Assembly: GCF_029439455.1 (NCBI RefSeq)
Contig: NZ_JAQFVG010000109.1
Location: 37,068 to 101,067 of the forward strand
Origin: Caballeronia sp. BR00000012568055
GTDB taxonomy: Bacteria; Pseudomonadota; Gammaproteobacteria; Burkholderiales; Burkholderiaceae
DNA: 64,000 bases
Direction: 5' to 3'
Below, in pieces: positions 49,156 through 57,917 of the stretch. Under the pieces are notes generated by a model. It was not told where the DNA came from. It saw only the letters and a list, made by a program, of their open reading frames with translations, and did not search any database. Position numbers and translations under genes: made by a program. The stretch's first letter is position 1. Every line of letters begins with the position of its first letter.

Positions 49156-50025
49156 TCAAGGGGTATTGTGTGCAGCGCGCCCACACGCGCGCGCGAGCAG
49201 CTTCATCGGCCCGAGCGATTCGACGACGGCGCGTTGCGCATCGTCGCGCACGAATAGCGAACCCGCAAAGCCGAGCGCATTCACGGCCACGCCCTCGACG
49301 TGCGATATCGCGCGCGGCACCGCCATCATCCAGCGTCGCGTGACGAGTAGGTTATAAGGCGACGCTTCTTCTATGCCGATGGCCAAGAGAAGCGCGCGAT
49401 ACACATCGTGTGCGTCTTGATGGTCTAGCCACGCCGCTGCATGCGCAAACGGAAGTTGCGGCACGCTAAAGATTCCATCATCGGACCGTGCGGCTTCGAT
49501 CAGCGGTTCGATGGGAAGCGAATGATCGTCGAGCGGCAAGGGCACGATCTGCAAATGCTTATGAGGCTGACTCGATCCCGCAACGGTGCCGCCGTTGTAG
49601 AAGCCAAGGCCATCGAATTGATCGAAACATGCAAACAGCGCGGCAAAATCATATTCGTTAAGCCAAGCGTCTTGCGATTCGAATTGACTCGTCACGATCA
49701 GCAAGTGATGCGCAAGCACATTGAATTTGTTAAGCAATAGAAAATGCCGCTCGCCGATATCGCCTACGCGCAGCGCGGCTTCGCATGGAGAGAATGGATC
49801 GCGCCGCGCGGCGGTGTTGTCCGCCTTGGCTTTTTCCGCGAGTTTCGACGCCTGTTCCTTGCGCGCGAGATTCACCGCATTCTGAAGAATAAAACGCATG
49901 CCGCCGTCTTCAATCGCGCTTTGGCGTGTCTCAAAGGAACGTAGCGCGCCGCACGCAAGCGCGGTTTCGGTTTGACTAAGAATGGCTTGCCAGGAAGGTG
50001 CGCTTAGCGTGTGTTGTCCGTTCAT
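49156..50025 (-). CDS. Ap4A phosphorylase/ATP adenylyltransferase
   Basis: A 289-residue protein of the Apa1/Apa2 (HIT-like) superfamily. SSQPHKHLQIVPL carries the histidine triad with the nucleophilic histidine. HFLLLNKFNVLAHHLLIVT and the C-terminal SPYNLLVTRRWMMAVPR and VNALGFAGSLFV are typical. It should split diadenosine tetraphosphate with phosphate into ATP and ADP, lowering this stress nucleotide. ATG 50025 is chosen; 50037 is also possible. It probably forms a unit with the S1C protease. Confidence 0.88.
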   Translation of the reverse strand: MNGQHTLSAPSWQAILSQTETALACGALRSFETRQSAIEDGGMRFILQNAVNLARKEQASKLAEKAKADNTAARRDPFSPCEAALRVGDIGERHFLLLNKFNVLAHHLLIVTSQFESQDAWLNEYDFAALFACFDQFDGLGFYNGGTVAGSSQPHKHLQIVPLPLDDHSLPIEPLIEAARSDDGIFSVPQLPFAHAAAWLDHQDAHDVYRALLLAIGIEEASPYNLLVTRRWMMAVPRAISHVEGVAVNALGFAGSLFVRDDAQRAVVESLGPMKLLARACGRAAHNTP

Positions 50026-50117
50026 ACCCGCTCGCATGAGATAGCGTTTGAGAAACGTAAGCCCGCGTCGCCTATATTTGATCCATGTCGATCCGAATTA
50101 AACAACAGGAGGGCGAC

Positions 50118-50627
50118 ATGAGACGACTCTATTTTCTTTTGCCCGACATTGTCAGCGCCAGAGAAATCATCGACGAATTGCTGCTCAAGCGTATCGAATG
50201 GCGTCACATTCATGTGCTGGCGCGTCCGCACGAACCGCTCGAAGATCTCCCTCAGGCAACGCTTGCGCAACGCTCGGACCTGCTGCCTGCGCTTGCGCGC
50301 GGCACGGCGGCTGGTGGCGTAACGGGCGTGCTGGCGGGTCTCGTGGCGATGGCCTTTCCGCCAGCAGGTCTGACGATCGCGGGCGGCGCGGTGGTCTGTA
50401 TGACGCTCGCAAGCATGGGTTTTGGCGCGTGGGCGGCGACCATGATCGGCGTCGGCATTCCCAACACGCGGCTTAAGCGCTTCGAGCATGCCATCGAGCA
50501 AGGCGAATTGCTGATGATGGTGGACGTGCCTAAGGACCGCGTAGAAGAAATTGAAAAACTGGTGAAAGGCCGCCATCCCGAGGCAGATGTCGAAGGCGCG
50601 GACCCGACCATTCCCGCCTTTCCTTGA
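50118..50627 (+). CDS. DUF1269-type membrane protein
   Basis: A 169-residue protein with strong AGGAGG before ATG 50118. A ferredoxin-like N-terminus (RRLYFLLPDIVSAREIIDEL) and C-terminus (LLMMVDVPKDRVEEIEKLVK) flank a glycine-rich hydrophobic hairpin (TAAGGVTGVLAGLVAMAFPP, MTLASMGFGAWAATMIGVGI). This is the layout of DUF1269 and related stress-associated membrane proteins. The function is unknown. Divergent from the Ap4A phosphorylase. Confidence 0.8.
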   Translation: MRRLYFLLPDIVSAREIIDELLLKRIEWRHIHVLARPHEPLEDLPQATLAQRSDLLPALARGTAAGGVTGVLAGLVAMAFPPAGLTIAGGAVVCMTLASMGFGAWAATMIGVGIPNTRLKRFEHAIEQGELLMMVDVPKDRVEEIEKLVKGRHPEADVEGADPTIPAFP

Positions 50628-50809
50628 TTGACAGGCTTTGGCTGGTGCGCGCGCTAAAGGGCGCGATCTGCTTACTTTCTGATACGCTAAGATCACGTGC
50701 CGGACTCGGCGGCACGTGCGTCTTAGCGCGTGTCCGCTCCCCTTAGTAACGAAAGCAGCGATAGCAGCGCCGAAAATACAACCGTTCACTTCCGAGGAAG
50801 AATAAGCCG

Positions 50810-51574
50810 ATGCGCCGTGTGGTCTTTAATCAAAAGGGTGGCGTGGGCAAGTCCACCATCGTTTGTAATCTCGCTGCCATCAGCGCGTCGCGCGGCCTGC
50901 GTACGCTGGTGATCGATCTCGATCCGCAAGGCAACGCAAGCCAATATTTGCTTGGCGCGAATGCGCGCGACGCTCAGCCGAATCTGGCGAGCTTCTTTGA
51001 GCATGCTTTGAGCTATAGCTTCCGCGAGCCGGCATTCGAATCGTTTATTCATTCGACGCCGTTCGAAAATCTCGATATCGTGCCGTCGCATCCCACACTC
51101 GATACGCTCCAGGGCAAGCTCGAATCGCGCTATAAAATCTATAAGCTGCGCGACGCGCTAAAGAATCTTGCGGCGTATGACGCCGTTTATATCGACACAC
51201 CGCCCGCGCTGAATTTCTTTACGCGCTCGGCCTTGATCGCCGTGGACCGTTGCCTGATTCCGTTCGATTGCGACGACTTCTCGCGCCGCGCGTTGTATTC
51301 GGTGCTGGAAAACGTGCAGGAAATCCGCCACGACCACAATCCCGATCTGAACGTCGAGGGTATCGTCATCAATCAATTTCAGCCGCGTGCGAGCTTGCCC
51401 AAGCAACTCGTCGATGAACTGCGCAGTGAGGATTTGCCGGTGCTCAACTCGCACTTGTCGCTGTCGGTGAAGATTCGCGAGAGCCATCAACATGCACGTC
51501 CGATGATTTACCTCGAACCGCGTCACAAGCTCGCGCAGGAATACATGGCGCTGCACGAGGAATTGAACGGCTGA
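50810..51574 (+). CDS. orphan ParA-family ATPase
   Basis: A 254-residue deviant-Walker ATPase: NQKGGVGKSTIVCNLAAISA, then LVIDLDPQGNASQYLLG and AVYIDTPPALNFFTRSALIA. It lacks the N-terminal HTH of plasmid SopA/P1 ParA, resembling chromosomal Soj-type or MinD/ParA orphan forms. No parB or parS-like repeats lie nearby, so it may position cargo other than the chromosome, such as a protein cluster. An A-rich leader with GAGGAAGAA precedes ATG 50810. Confidence 0.88.
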   Translation: MRRVVFNQKGGVGKSTIVCNLAAISASRGLRTLVIDLDPQGNASQYLLGANARDAQPNLASFFEHALSYSFREPAFESFIHSTPFENLDIVPSHPTLDTLQGKLESRYKIYKLRDALKNLAAYDAVYIDTPPALNFFTRSALIAVDRCLIPFDCDDFSRRALYSVLENVQEIRHDHNPDLNVEGIVINQFQPRASLPKQLVDELRSEDLPVLNSHLSLSVKIRESHQHARPMIYLEPRHKLAQEYMALHEELNG

Positions 51575-51672
51575 CGCTTAGCGTGTGTGCCGTTTGTCTG
51601 GTGATTCGGCTTAGGGAATAAAGCGCCGCCAAACACGTTCTTGCATTAAGCCTGCTCTAATGCGAGACGTTT

Positions 51673-52641
51673 ATGGTTGCCACCAACGTAATCCCACATG
51701 GTCCTCCGACTACTGAGAGTTTGTCCGGCATGGTCGCGTTCGTGCGCGCGGCGGAGTCGGGCAGTTTCGTCGCGGCGGGGCGCGCGTTGGGATTATCGGC
51801 GTCTGCGGTCGGCAAAAGCGTGATGCGTCTTGAAGCCAAGCTAGGCGTGCAATTGCTTAACCGCACCACACGGCGCATTGGCTTGACGCATGAAGGCGCG
51901 CATTTCTTTGCGCGATGCAAGCGCATTCTCGCCGATCTCGAAGATGCCGAGAGCGAGCTGTTCACATCGACTGCATCGCCGCGTGGGCGTTTGAAGATCA
52001 GCGCGCCGTCGCTTGGTGCGCGCCTTTTAATGCCGCTTGTGCCTGAGTTTCGTCAGCGCTTTCCAGATATCGAACTCGATATCGACTTTAGCGATCGCTT
52101 AGTGGATATCACGCAAGAAGGCTATGACGCGGTAATTCGCACCGGACGCCTCGCGGATTCGCAATTGCTTGCCAGGCCGCTTGCCCAATACGGTCCCGTT
52201 ATCGTCGGTTCGCCGGCGTATTTCGCGGGTCACGGCGAACCGGCGACACCGGCCGATCTCGAAGGGCACGCGTGTATTCGCTTTCGCTCACCGGCAAGCG
52301 GGCGCATAGAGCCTTGGACGTTGCAAGGCGAATCACTTGACGATCACACGGCGGCGATCGAGCCTCGCGCAGCGCTCACCTTCAACGATATGGAAGCGAT
52401 GTTAGCCGCGTGCATCTCAGGTTTAGGCCTGGCCTGCGTGCCGGATTACATCGCGCGCGGCGCAATGGAAAATGGGCTATTGCGCGCGGTGTTGAACGCG
52501 CATACACGCGCCGAAGGCACATTCCATATTCTTTGGCCGCCTAGCCGGCATGAAGCGCCAAGATTGCGCGCATTCATCGACCATCTTGCTACGCGTTTAG
52601 GCGGCGCACCGGTACCTGAGGCGCGTTATCAGGCGGCTTGA
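51673..52641 (+). CDS. LysR family regulator
   Basis: A 322-residue LysR protein. HTH: SGMVAFVRAAESGSFVAAGR and LSASAVGKSVMRLEAKLGVQ, then LLNRTTRRIGLTHEG. The effector part GRLKISAPSLGARLLMPLVP and GYDAVIRTGRLADSQLLARP is typical of the large DmlR/AaeR-like group. An extra N-terminal 20 residues precede the usual start. Six of its codons are TTA. It overlaps the convergent MscS gene by 13 bp. The target is unknown. Confidence 0.9.
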   Translation: MVATNVIPHGPPTTESLSGMVAFVRAAESGSFVAAGRALGLSASAVGKSVMRLEAKLGVQLLNRTTRRIGLTHEGAHFFARCKRILADLEDAESELFTSTASPRGRLKISAPSLGARLLMPLVPEFRQRFPDIELDIDFSDRLVDITQEGYDAVIRTGRLADSQLLARPLAQYGPVIVGSPAYFAGHGEPATPADLEGHACIRFRSPASGRIEPWTLQGESLDDHTAAIEPRAALTFNDMEAMLAACISGLGLACVPDYIARGAMENGLLRAVLNAHTRAEGTFHILWPPSRHEAPRLRAFIDHLATRLGGAPVPEARYQAA

Positions 52642-53501
52642 CTGCCACGCAAAGGTTGCGGTGGCTGCGGTGCTTGCGAAGGCATCAATTCAGCTGCCAC
52701 GCGCCGCACGACCGGCGTTTCGGGCGTCGGATAACCCGCTTGCGCAAATGTTTCGATAATTGCGCGATTGGTGTCGAAATAGACCTGCCAATAATTTGTC
52801 GTATCGGTATAAGGCCGCACGCATAAAAGCGGTCCTTCAGGCGTAAAAGAAAGCACTTCGACATCCGGTGCCGGTTCAGATGAGACATTCGGAATTCTTG
52901 CTACGGCGGTCTTCAAACGCGAAATGGCATCCAGCACATCGACGCCGTTAGCAATCTTCGCCGTCAGTTCCACCCGCCGATTCGGCAACACGCTGAAGTT
53001 CCAGATGGTGTCGGAAAAAATCTTGTTATTGCCGATAATGGCCGTGACATTGTCGGGCGTAGTGATAGTAGTGCCAAACAAGCCCAATTCGGTAACCGTG
53101 CCCGTCACGCCGCCCGCAGTGACAAAATCGCCGACCTTGAAAGGCCGAAGCACTTGCATGAACACGCCCGCCGCAAAGTGCGCCAGCAAGCCACCCCAAG
53201 CCGTGCCGATCGCCAGTCCAAAACCCGCAAGCAAGGCGGCAAACGATGTGGTCTGAACGCCGAAAATCTGCAGAATGGCCAGCACCAACAGCAGATTAAG
53301 AATGACGCTGACAATGGAACCAAGATATTTCGCAAGCGTAGGATCGACACGGCCATTGCGCGCTAGCAATTTACGCATGCCGCCAATAACCAGACCGATC
53401 AGCCAGCGGCCGACTAACCAAAGCGCGATTGCGCCGAGAATCATGATGCCGAAATCGACACCACGCGTCATGATGAAAACACGCACGGTTTCAAGGTTCA
53501 T
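52629..53501 (-). CDS. small-conductance mechanosensitive channel (MscS family)
   Basis: A 290-residue inner-membrane channel. Three transmembrane segments are visible (DFGIMILGAIALWLVGRWLI, IVSVILNLLLVLAILQIF, then the pore-lining helix AALLAGFGLAIGTAWGGLLA), followed by the MscS beta domain with RPFKVGDFVTAGGVTGTV and TPDNVTAIIGNNKIF. It opens under membrane tension on osmotic downshock. ATG 53501 has AAGAAAGACAT upstream. The C-terminal tail is Pro/Gln rich. Confidence 0.92.
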   Translation of the reverse strand: MNLETVRVFIMTRGVDFGIMILGAIALWLVGRWLIGLVIGGMRKLLARNGRVDPTLAKYLGSIVSVILNLLLVLAILQIFGVQTTSFAALLAGFGLAIGTAWGGLLAHFAAGVFMQVLRPFKVGDFVTAGGVTGTVTELGLFGTTITTPDNVTAIIGNNKIFSDTIWNFSVLPNRRVELTAKIANGVDVLDAISRLKTAVARIPNVSSEPAPDVEVLSFTPEGPLLCVRPYTDTTNYWQVYFDTNRAIIETFAQAGYPTPETPVVRRVAAELMPSQAPQPPQPLRGSQAA

Positions 53502-53655
53502 GTCTTTCTCGCTTGCGTGAGACTTCGCTAAGAAGAAATCGCCGGCAACTCAAGAAAACCCAAGACTCTGGTTTTATAGGCGATGCATTGCATCACTGCA
53601 AGATTTACACGAATGCTTCAGAAAATCGGCATGATCGACCGCATTGATCAGACAT

Positions 53656-54186
53656 TCATGTCCATTCCTCGGCGTCGCTCTTAGGCTCTGGCAACGTCAA
53701 ACCGGAAGCAGGCAAAGGCAGCGCGGTCTTATAGCGCACTTGTTTGAGCGCAAAGCTCGAACGAATATTCGCGACGCCCGGCAGCTTGGTTAGCCGTTCG
53801 AGAATGAAATGCTCCAGCGCCGCGACGTCCGGCAGCACGACTCTTAGCAGATAGTCGGCGTCGCCTGTCATCAGATAGCACTCCATGACTTCCGGGCGTT
53901 CGCTGATTGCATGTTCGAAGCGCGCCAGCGCGTCTTTCACCTGTTTTTCCAGACTCACCTGAATGAACACATTGATGCTTAAGCCCAGTGCTTCAGGGCT
54001 AAGCAGCGTGACGTGTTGCCTGAACAAGCCCGCCTTTTCCAAGGCGCGAACGCGATTGAAGCATGGCGTAGCAGACAGATTCACCGCGCGCGCCAGTTCC
54101 GAATTCGTGATGCGCGCGTTCTGCTGAAGCTCGTTAAGAATGCCGATGTCGATACGGTCCAGTCGCTGCTTAGTGTTTGCGGTCAT
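53656..54186 (-). CDS. Lrp/AsnC family regulator
   Basis: A 176-residue regulator. [23 protein letters not shown] and [20 protein letters not shown]; the RAM ligand domain has [20 protein letters not shown] and [20 protein letters not shown]. It starts at ATG 54186 or 54213. It is divergent from the MdeB-like E1 gene 155 bp away. This pair recalls Pseudomonas putida MdeR/MdeB, where the Lrp-type MdeR controls methionine catabolism, so it probably regulates the E1 gene in response to an amino acid. Confidence 0.9.
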   Translation of the reverse strand: MTANTKQRLDRIDIGILNELQQNARITNSELARAVNLSATPCFNRVRALEKAGLFRQHVTLLSPEALGLSINVFIQVSLEKQVKDALARFEHAISERPEVMECYLMTGDADYLLRVVLPDVAALEHFILERLTKLPGVANIRSSFALKQVRYKTALPLPASGLTLPEPKSDAEEWT

Positions 54187-54340
54187 AGTAGATCGATTCC
54201 GGTTTTTAGCCATTTATCAGAGAAATTACACTAAGGAATAGCGCTAAGCCAGCTAAAAGAGACGCACATTCTGTCTGGCTCTGGATATGCTTAAAGAATT
54301 GCCAGGAATTGAAGCCGAGACACTTCACCGGAGTTGCGCC

Positions 54341-57067
54341 ATGACTGATTTATCCAACGGCACGCAGCAAATTCTCTCGCTTGCCAAAGGCCGCGAAGAT
54401 ACCGATCCCGCCGAAACCGCCGAATGGCTGGAAGCGCTGGATGCGGTCGTCGATCATGTCGGCAAGGAACGCGCGCAGTATTTATTCGATCGCTTAGCGG
54501 AGCACGCGCTGTCGGTCGGCGTGGAGTCCGCGCGTGCGCGTGCAACGCCTTATGCCAACACTATTCCCGTCTCACGGCAGCCGCCTTACCCCGGCAATCT
54601 CGAGATCGAAGAGAAACTCGCCGCAGTGCTGCGATGGAATGCGCTGGCCATGGTCGTGCGTGCCAATCGCGCTTACGGCGAACTGGGCGGCCATATCGCC
54701 AGCTATGCATCGGCGGCGGATTTGTTCGAGGTCGGCTTCAATCATTTTTTCCGCGCAGCCAATGAAAAGAACGGCGAACAGCACGGCGGCGATCTGGTCT
54801 ATTTCCAGCCGCATTCATCCCCGGGGGTGTATGCGCGCGCGTATCTCGAAGGCTTTCTCGACGAAGAACATTTGAAGCACTATCGACGCGAAATTGCCGG
54901 CCCCGGATTGTGTTCGTATCCGCATCCGTGGCTGATGCCGGATTTCTGGCAGTTTCCGACCGGCTCGATGGGCATTGGCCCGATCAACTCCATTTATCAA
55001 GCGCGCTTTATGCGCTATGTGCAGAATCGCGGCTTGCTGCAAACGGAAGGGCGCAAAGTCTGGGGCTTTTTTGGCGATGGCGAAATGGACGAGCCGGAGT
55101 CGATCGGTGCACTGTCACTTGCCGCGCGCGAGCAACTCGACAATCTCGTTTTCGTCATCAACTGCAATTTGCAACGGCTCGATGGACCGGTGCGCAGCAA
55201 TGGCCGCATTGTCGATGAACTCGAAGCGCAATTCACTGGCGCAGGGTGGAACGTTATCAAGGTACTGTGGGGATCGGATTGGGACGCGTTATTCGCACGC
55301 GATCGAACCGGCGCATTGCTGCGCGCCTTTGCACATACCGTCGATGGTCAATTCCAGACTTTCTCCGCTAACGACGGACGCTATAACCGCGAACGTTTCT
55401 TTGGCCAGAATCCAGAGTTGGCCGCGCTCGCCGCGCATTTATCCGATGAAGACATCGACCGCTTGCGTCGCGGTGGACATGACGTCAGGAAATTGCACGC
55501 CGCTTATGCCAAGGCACTCTCACACAAAGGACAGCCAACTGTCATTCTTGCCAAGACGATGAAAGGCTTCGGCATGGGCACGGTCGGTCAGGGGCGCATG
55601 ACGACACACCAGCAAAAGAAACTCGATCTCGACGATCTCAAGGCATTTCGCGATCGATTCCGCTTGCCTTTATCTGATGAGGATGTCGAACAATTGAAGT
55701 TTTGCAAGCCTGCGGATAGCGCGCCTGAAATGCGCTATTTGCATGAACGCCGCCAGGCCTTAGGCGGTTATTTGCCAAGACGGCGCGCACGCGCCACGCA
55801 CGCGATTACGCTGCCAGCCCTTAAAACATGGGGCCAATTCGCACTCGATGCATCCGGCAAGGAAATGTCCACGACCATGGCCTTCGTGCGCATGCTTGGC
55901 AATCTGCTCAAGGATGCGCAACTCGGCAAGCGCGTGGTGCCGGTCGTGGCGGACGAAGCACGCACATTCGGCATGGCGAATCTCTTTAGGCAAGTCGGTA
56001 TTTATTCTCCGCTTGGCCAATTGTATGAGCCGGAAGATATGGGCTCGATGCTCTATTACCGCGAAGACACAACAGGCCAGATTCTCGAAGAAGGCATTTC
56101 GGAGGCGGGCGCGATTTCATCGTGGATCGCGGCGGCGACGTCGTATAGCGTGCACGATCTGCCCATGCTGCCGTTCTACATCTATTACTCGATGTTCGGT
56201 TTCCAGCGTATCGGCGATCTGATTTTCGCGGCTGCGGACCAGCGCTCGCGAGGCTTTTTGATCGGCGCGACATCGGGCAGAACGACGCTTGGCGGCGAGG
56301 GCTTGCAGCATCAGGACGGCACGAGTCATATCACGGCATCGACCATTCCGAATTGCCGCGCCTACGATCCCGCGTTCGCTTATGAAGTCGCAGCAATCGT
56401 GGATGAAGGCATGCAGGAAATGATGACGCGTCAAAACGATGTCTTCTATTACATGACCGTGACCAATGAGAATTATGCGCAGCCTTCCTTGCCCGGTGGC
56501 GTGTTGAACGACACCATGCGCGAAGGCATTTTGCGCGGCATTTACCGGCTCGATACCGGCGACGAAGATCACGCTCAAGTGCAATTGCTTGGCTCCGGCG
56601 CGATCCTTAATGAAGCAATTGCCGCGCGCGTCATGTTGAAAGAAGACTGGAATATAGAGGCGGCCGTATGGAGCGTGACGAGCTATACGGAATTGCATCG
56701 TGATGGCGCGGCTAAGGAACGTGTCGCTCGTCTTGCAGATGAAGACACGCCTGACGCGTTTGTGACGCAAGCGCTTGCTGCTTCGCGCGGACCTGTGGTT
56801 GCTGCGACCGACTATGTGCGCGCATTGCCCGAACTGATTCGCGCCTATGTGCCGCGCCGTTACGTCACGCTTGGCACGGACGGTTTTGGACGCAGTGACA
56901 CGCGTCAGTCCTTGCGTGCGTTTTTTGAAGTGGACCGCTTGGCGATCGTATTGGCGGCGTTGAAATCGCTCGTGGATGAAGGCGTTCTCGAACGTTCGAT
57001 CATTAAACGCGCGCGAGAAAAATATGCGCTTGGAGACGTATTAAGCGATGCGCCCTGGACCCGCTAA
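54341..57067 (+). CDS. homodimeric E1 component, MdeB-like 2-oxoacid dehydrogenase
   Basis: A 908-residue thiamine-diphosphate enzyme homologous to AceE. Landmarks: NTIPVSRQPPYPGNLEIEEK, GGHIASYASAADLFEVGFNHFF, the TPP motif FFGDGEMDEPESIGALSLAA with NCNLQRLDGPVRSN, AKTMKGFGMG and YSPLGQLYEPEDMGSMLYY-type segments. It has CGGAG 8 bp before ATG 54341. The alpha-ketobutyrate-type MdeB group fits better than true AceE, because no E2 or E3 gene follows and the divergent Lrp gene resembles mdeR. It would need lipoyl E2/E3 from elsewhere. It overlaps the convergent phosphoribosyltransferase by 4 bp. Confidence 0.87.
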   Translation: MTDLSNGTQQILSLAKGREDTDPAETAEWLEALDAVVDHVGKERAQYLFDRLAEHALSVGVESARARATPYANTIPVSRQPPYPGNLEIEEKLAAVLRWNALAMVVRANRAYGELGGHIASYASAADLFEVGFNHFFRAANEKNGEQHGGDLVYFQPHSSPGVYARAYLEGFLDEEHLKHYRREIAGPGLCSYPHPWLMPDFWQFPTGSMGIGPINSIYQARFMRYVQNRGLLQTEGRKVWGFFGDGEMDEPESIGALSLAAREQLDNLVFVINCNLQRLDGPVRSNGRIVDELEAQFTGAGWNVIKVLWGSDWDALFARDRTGALLRAFAHTVDGQFQTFSANDGRYNRERFFGQNPELAALAAHLSDEDIDRLRRGGHDVRKLHAAYAKALSHKGQPTVILAKTMKGFGMGTVGQGRMTTHQQKKLDLDDLKAFRDRFRLPLSDEDVEQLKFCKPADSAPEMRYLHERRQALGGYLPRRRARATHAITLPALKTWGQFALDASGKEMSTTMAFVRMLGNLLKDAQLGKRVVPVVADEARTFGMANLFRQVGIYSPLGQLYEPEDMGSMLYYREDTTGQILEEGISEAGAISSWIAAATSYSVHDLPMLPFYIYYSMFGFQRIGDLIFAAADQRSRGFLIGATSGRTTLGGEGLQHQDGTSHITASTIPNCRAYDPAFAYEVAAIVDEGMQEMMTRQNDVFYYMTVTNENYAQPSLPGGVLNDTMREGILRGIYRLDTGDEDHAQVQLLGSGAILNEAIAARVMLKEDWNIEAAVWSVTSYTELHRDGAAKERVARLADEDTPDAFVTQALAASRGPVVAATDYVRALPELIRAYVPRRYVTLGTDGFGRSDTRQSLRAFFEVDRLAIVLAALKSLVDEGVLERSIIKRAREKYALGDVLSDAPWTR

Positions 57068-57714
57068 GGCTTGAGCGCCTGGTCGAGCAGATCACGCACT
57101 TCATCGTCGCTGGTCTGCTCGAAATCGGCGTAAAACTGGCCGACGCCGAAGTAATGACGGGGCCTGAGCACGCATACGAATTCATCGACGATTGCTTCGA
57201 CGCGCGCCTCGGACTCCAATGGCGCAACCGGCACCGCAGCCACGATGCGTGACGGACGCGCATTTCGCAGCGACATGCACGCAACCTTCATGGTGGCGCC
57301 TGTCGCCATACCGTCATCGACGATGATAGCGATGCGGCCATCGACATCAAGCGGTGGCTTGTCACCGCGATAAAGCCTTTCGCGCCGTTCCAATTCGATC
57401 CGCTCGCGCGCGATCACTTCCTCCAGCGCACGCCGACTGACGCCCGCGTAATCGACGATGCGCTCATCGAGATAAAACGCGTCGCCGGAAGCGATCGCGC
57501 CCATTGCAAGTTCCGGCTCTAAGGGCGCGCCGAGCTTGCGGACCACGAGCACGTCCAGCACTGCACCGAGCGCGCGCGCAACTTCGAACGCCACAGGCAC
57601 GCCGCCGCGTGGCAACGCAAGCACGCTGACGTCATTTTTGTGCGCATAGCGGTCAAGGCGCGTCGCTAATTCGCAGCCCGCTGCGCGTCGGTTTTCGAAT
57701 GAAGAATGCATCAC
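57064..57714 (-). CDS. phosphoribosyltransferase
   Basis: A 216-residue type I phosphoribosyltransferase. The PRPP-binding loop is AIIVDDGMATGATMKVA; the N-terminus VSVLALPRGGVPVAFEVARA and LVVRKLGAPLEPELAMGAIA is the form found in the stress-linked, broadly distributed group often adjacent to hydrolases or universal stress genes. The base substrate is not known. A hydrophobic-flanked hood region ends in RPRHYFGVGQFYADF. Convergent overlap of 4 bp with the E1 gene. Confidence 0.88.
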   Translation of the reverse strand: MMHSSFENRRAAGCELATRLDRYAHKNDVSVLALPRGGVPVAFEVARALGAVLDVLVVRKLGAPLEPELAMGAIASGDAFYLDERIVDYAGVSRRALEEVIARERIELERRERLYRGDKPPLDVDGRIAIIVDDGMATGATMKVACMSLRNARPSRIVAAVPVAPLESEARVEAIVDEFVCVLRPRHYFGVGQFYADFEQTSDDEVRDLLDQALKP

Positions 57715-57917
57715 AACCTTTCTCTAAGCTTGGCGCTAAGAAAGTGCATAAATGCCGCTAAACGGCGCATTGCACATTCTTAGTGCGTCCAATGTCAAGA
57801 CTTTCCGCACCAAAATATTTCCCTCTGAGGCTTTAGCTGCACCGGCTTAGCGCTAAATGCGCCAAATTGGCCCGGAACTTGCAATATTCCGCCCCTTTGA
57901 ACTTGCGACCCGTCATC

